Notes under the pieces: model-generated
Database searches by the model: none
What the model was told of the DNA's origin: nothing
The model's input: only the letters and a program-made list of their open reading frames with translations
Shown: positions 50,485 through 51,833 of the stretch, in pieces
How the letters are laid out: each line of letters begins with the position of its first letter
How positions within the stretch are numbered: position 1 is the first letter of the stretch
From: Halobacteriales archaeon QS_4_66_20
GTDB taxonomy: Archaea > Halobacteriota > Halobacteria > Halobacteriales > Haloarculaceae
Length of the DNA stretch: 51,833 nucleotides
NCBI GenBank assembly: GCA_003021015.1
Contig: PXRK01000065.1
Span: forward strand, 1 to 51,833
Direction: 5' to 3'
Position numbers and translations under genes: made by a program

Positions 50485-51543
50485 TCACTCCTCACTCGAC
50501 TCCTCGCTCGGCAGTGCGCCCGCCAGCTGGTCGAACTGCTGGCGGAACCGGGCCTCTGCTCGCCCTTTCGCGAGTTCGGAGAAGTCGGCGAAGGCGGCCT
50601 CGAACCCGGCCATCCGCCAGAGTAGCGTCGCGAAGTGGTACACTGCGCGGCGCTGCTCGTACCCCTCGCCGGGGTCGAACTCGCGGTACTCCCGGTAGCC
50701 GCTGTAGAGGCGGTCCCGGAGGCGGTTGCGGGTGTCGGCGTCCTGGAACGCGGGGTCGATGAACAGGAAATCCGTCCGGGCGATGTGGTACTCGGGGTCG
50801 GCAGCGAGCGCGAACTGCCAGTCCAGTACCGCTGTGATCGGCTGGGACCGCGAGGCGTCGAACAGCATGTTCGCCGGCCGGAAGTCGTCGTGGACCAGCC
50901 GCGGGACCGCGCTGGTGTCGACGACGTGGACCGACTCGGCGACGTACTCGCGGGCGTCGTCCTGGAGGTCCTCGAACGGCGTCCCCTCGAAGCGGTCGAT
51001 GTGCCCCTCCACCACGTCGTGGAAGAACTGCCGCCAGTCCCAGGAGAACTCGTCGACGATCATGCGGCCGTCACCGTCGTCGAGCGCGAGGCGGCCGAAC
51101 CCCTCGAACCCGATCTCGGCGTGCATGTCCCCGAGGATGCGGCCGGCGTGCTCGATCACCCGTCCGCGGGTGGACCGGTCGAGTTCGCTGATTGACTCCG
51201 CCAGGTTGTCGCCGCTGATCCGCTCGGTCACGAAGTACGCGTCGATGTCCATCGTCGGCTCCTCCTCGAAGACGAGGATCCGCGGCACGGGGATTTTCGT
51301 CCTGTCGGCGACGTATTCGTGGAGAAACGGTTCGAGCGCGAAGTCCGGGTCGCCGGCCTGAAACTTGACGACCACCTCGTACTCCTGGCCGGCGTACCTG
51401 AGCGTGACGAGGAACACCTCGCCCTGGTGTCCGGCCGTCGGCCGCTCGAACGTGAAGGTCTCGTAATCCGGACCGGACTCGTCCAACACGGCCTTGATAT
51501 CGCGCTCGGGGCTCGACACAGTATCCGGTTCGACGCAGCACAT
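50485..51543 (-). CDS. Aminoglycoside/choline phosphotransferase-family kinase
   Basis: The 352-residue APH-fold kinase keeps the canonical motifs. The catalytic loop VPRLVHDDFRPANMLFDASR (HDDxxxxN, about 215-235) and the metal-binding ITAVLDWQFALAADPEYHIA (about 240-260) are intact, as is the N-lobe EYEVVVKFQAGD. Possible substrates are small alcohols, sugars or antibiotics. It converges on the PfkB gene with only four bases between the stops. ATG 51543 gives MCCVEPDTVSSPERDIKAVL. Confidence 0.88.
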   Translation of the reverse strand: MCCVEPDTVSSPERDIKAVLDESGPDYETFTFERPTAGHQGEVFLVTLRYAGQEYEVVVKFQAGDPDFALEPFLHEYVADRTKIPVPRILVFEEEPTMDIDAYFVTERISGDNLAESISELDRSTRGRVIEHAGRILGDMHAEIGFEGFGRLALDDGDGRMIVDEFSWDWRQFFHDVVEGHIDRFEGTPFEDLQDDAREYVAESVHVVDTSAVPRLVHDDFRPANMLFDASRSQPITAVLDWQFALAADPEYHIARTDFLFIDPAFQDADTRNRLRDRLYSGYREYREFDPGEGYEQRRAVYHFATLLWRMAGFEAAFADFSELAKGRAEARFRQQFDQLAGALPSEESSEE

Positions 51544-51833
51544 GAAAAACCTGACTGCTTCAGGCGATACTCACTGCCGGGAGCAGTCGACAGGCCGTCG
51601 GATGTCTCAGCACTGTGTCACGGTGTCACTCGTCTCAAAGCGGAGCCAATCCAGACGGCGCGCGCTGTCGCGGCCTCTGTGCCGCGACTAAGTGCGCGAG
51701 GGATGAGGAGCGCAGGCGAAGCCGAGCACCGCAGTCGGCTGACTTGGTGAGGAATCCTGCTAACTCCCTGGAGCGTGATGTACGACAGGGAGTGAAGAGG
51801 TCGCACCTCCCGCACACAGCGAGTGTGATCGGT
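51544..51833. other. Right-edge non-coding region with hairpins, possible IS200/IS605-type remnant
   Basis: No gene is supported. GTCGCGGC(CTCTGT)GCCGCGAC at about 51667-51688 is a perfect 8-bp hairpin, a possible terminator. Further right, TTGGTGAGGAATCCTGCTAA and an AACTCCCTG...CAGGGAGTG hairpin (about 51762-51795), then GAAGAGGTCG, resemble from memory the right ends of haloarchaeal IS1341/TnpB elements, which encode omega RNA. No tnpB frame is visible. The resemblance is not proven. Confidence 0.3.

Overview
The window is chromosomal DNA of a haloarchaeon (class Halobacteria). The evidence is a high G+C content with strongly G/C-biased third codon positions, very acidic predicted proteins, leaderless-looking promoters (TTTAWA-type TATA boxes 24-30 bp before start codons), and archaeal or haloarchaeal genes: ribosomal protein S19e, aIF2-beta fused to a TRAM domain, a HalX response regulator, CofH (F420 synthesis), an archaeal ATP-dependent DNA ligase, a geranylgeranyl-reductase-family flavoprotein, ribose-1,5-bisphosphate isomerase and a Vms1-like release factor. 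I cannot name the genus. No rRNA, tRNA, CRISPR array or intact transposase gene is visible.

Layout. 1-11.6 kb: a partial PAS sensor/regulator, a PH-like/coiled-coil protein, a hotdog thioesterase, DNA ligase, purC, a Na+/Ca2+ exchanger-family protein, cofH, an RNase H-like protein and small membrane proteins. 12-20.6 kb: HalX response regulator, thrS, an HTH/membrane-protein pair facing a paralogous membrane protein, a membrane-anchored sulfite-oxidase-type molybdoenzyme, argS and a VLRF1-type release factor. 20.7-24 kb: a phosphotransferase-fold protein with a degraded active site, a DUF1611/DgcN-like P-loop protein and aIF2-beta. 24.2-31.6 kb: an assimilatory nitrate locus, with a broken narK, nasA and cobA on the minus strand and nirA plus a small partner on the plus strand, divided by a 0.6-kb divergent promoter region. 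Siroheme from the CobA branch serves NirA, and NasA supplies nitrite. 31.8-43.5 kb: aminotransferase, PaaI-like thioesterase, a pseudokinase/PQQ-propeller fusion, rps19e, a sugar-type ABC transporter lacking its ATPase, a serine hydrolase, an orphan 2-oxoacid dehydrogenase E1-alpha and a truncated PKD surface protein. 43.7-51.5 kb: ileS with an internal minisatellite, the flavoprotein, a ribose-1,5-bisphosphate isomerase/PfkB kinase pair (nucleoside ribose salvage) and a second phosphotransferase.

The most notable non-genic signal is a family of short palindromic elements, mostly 108-113 bp, with nine full-length copies and four or five fragments in 52 kb. Seven copies are flanked by perfect 3-bp TNA duplications (TGA, TCA or TAA). 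The elements fall into groups that share a core but carry different outer arms, and the two arms usually match each other within a copy. Several copies sit exactly on stop codons. One copy adds 37 in-frame codons to a protein, and another supplies the stop codon of a 546-residue protein. They look like MITEs moved by a transposase encoded elsewhere, and the arm replacement around conserved cores is the feature that best deserves follow-up.
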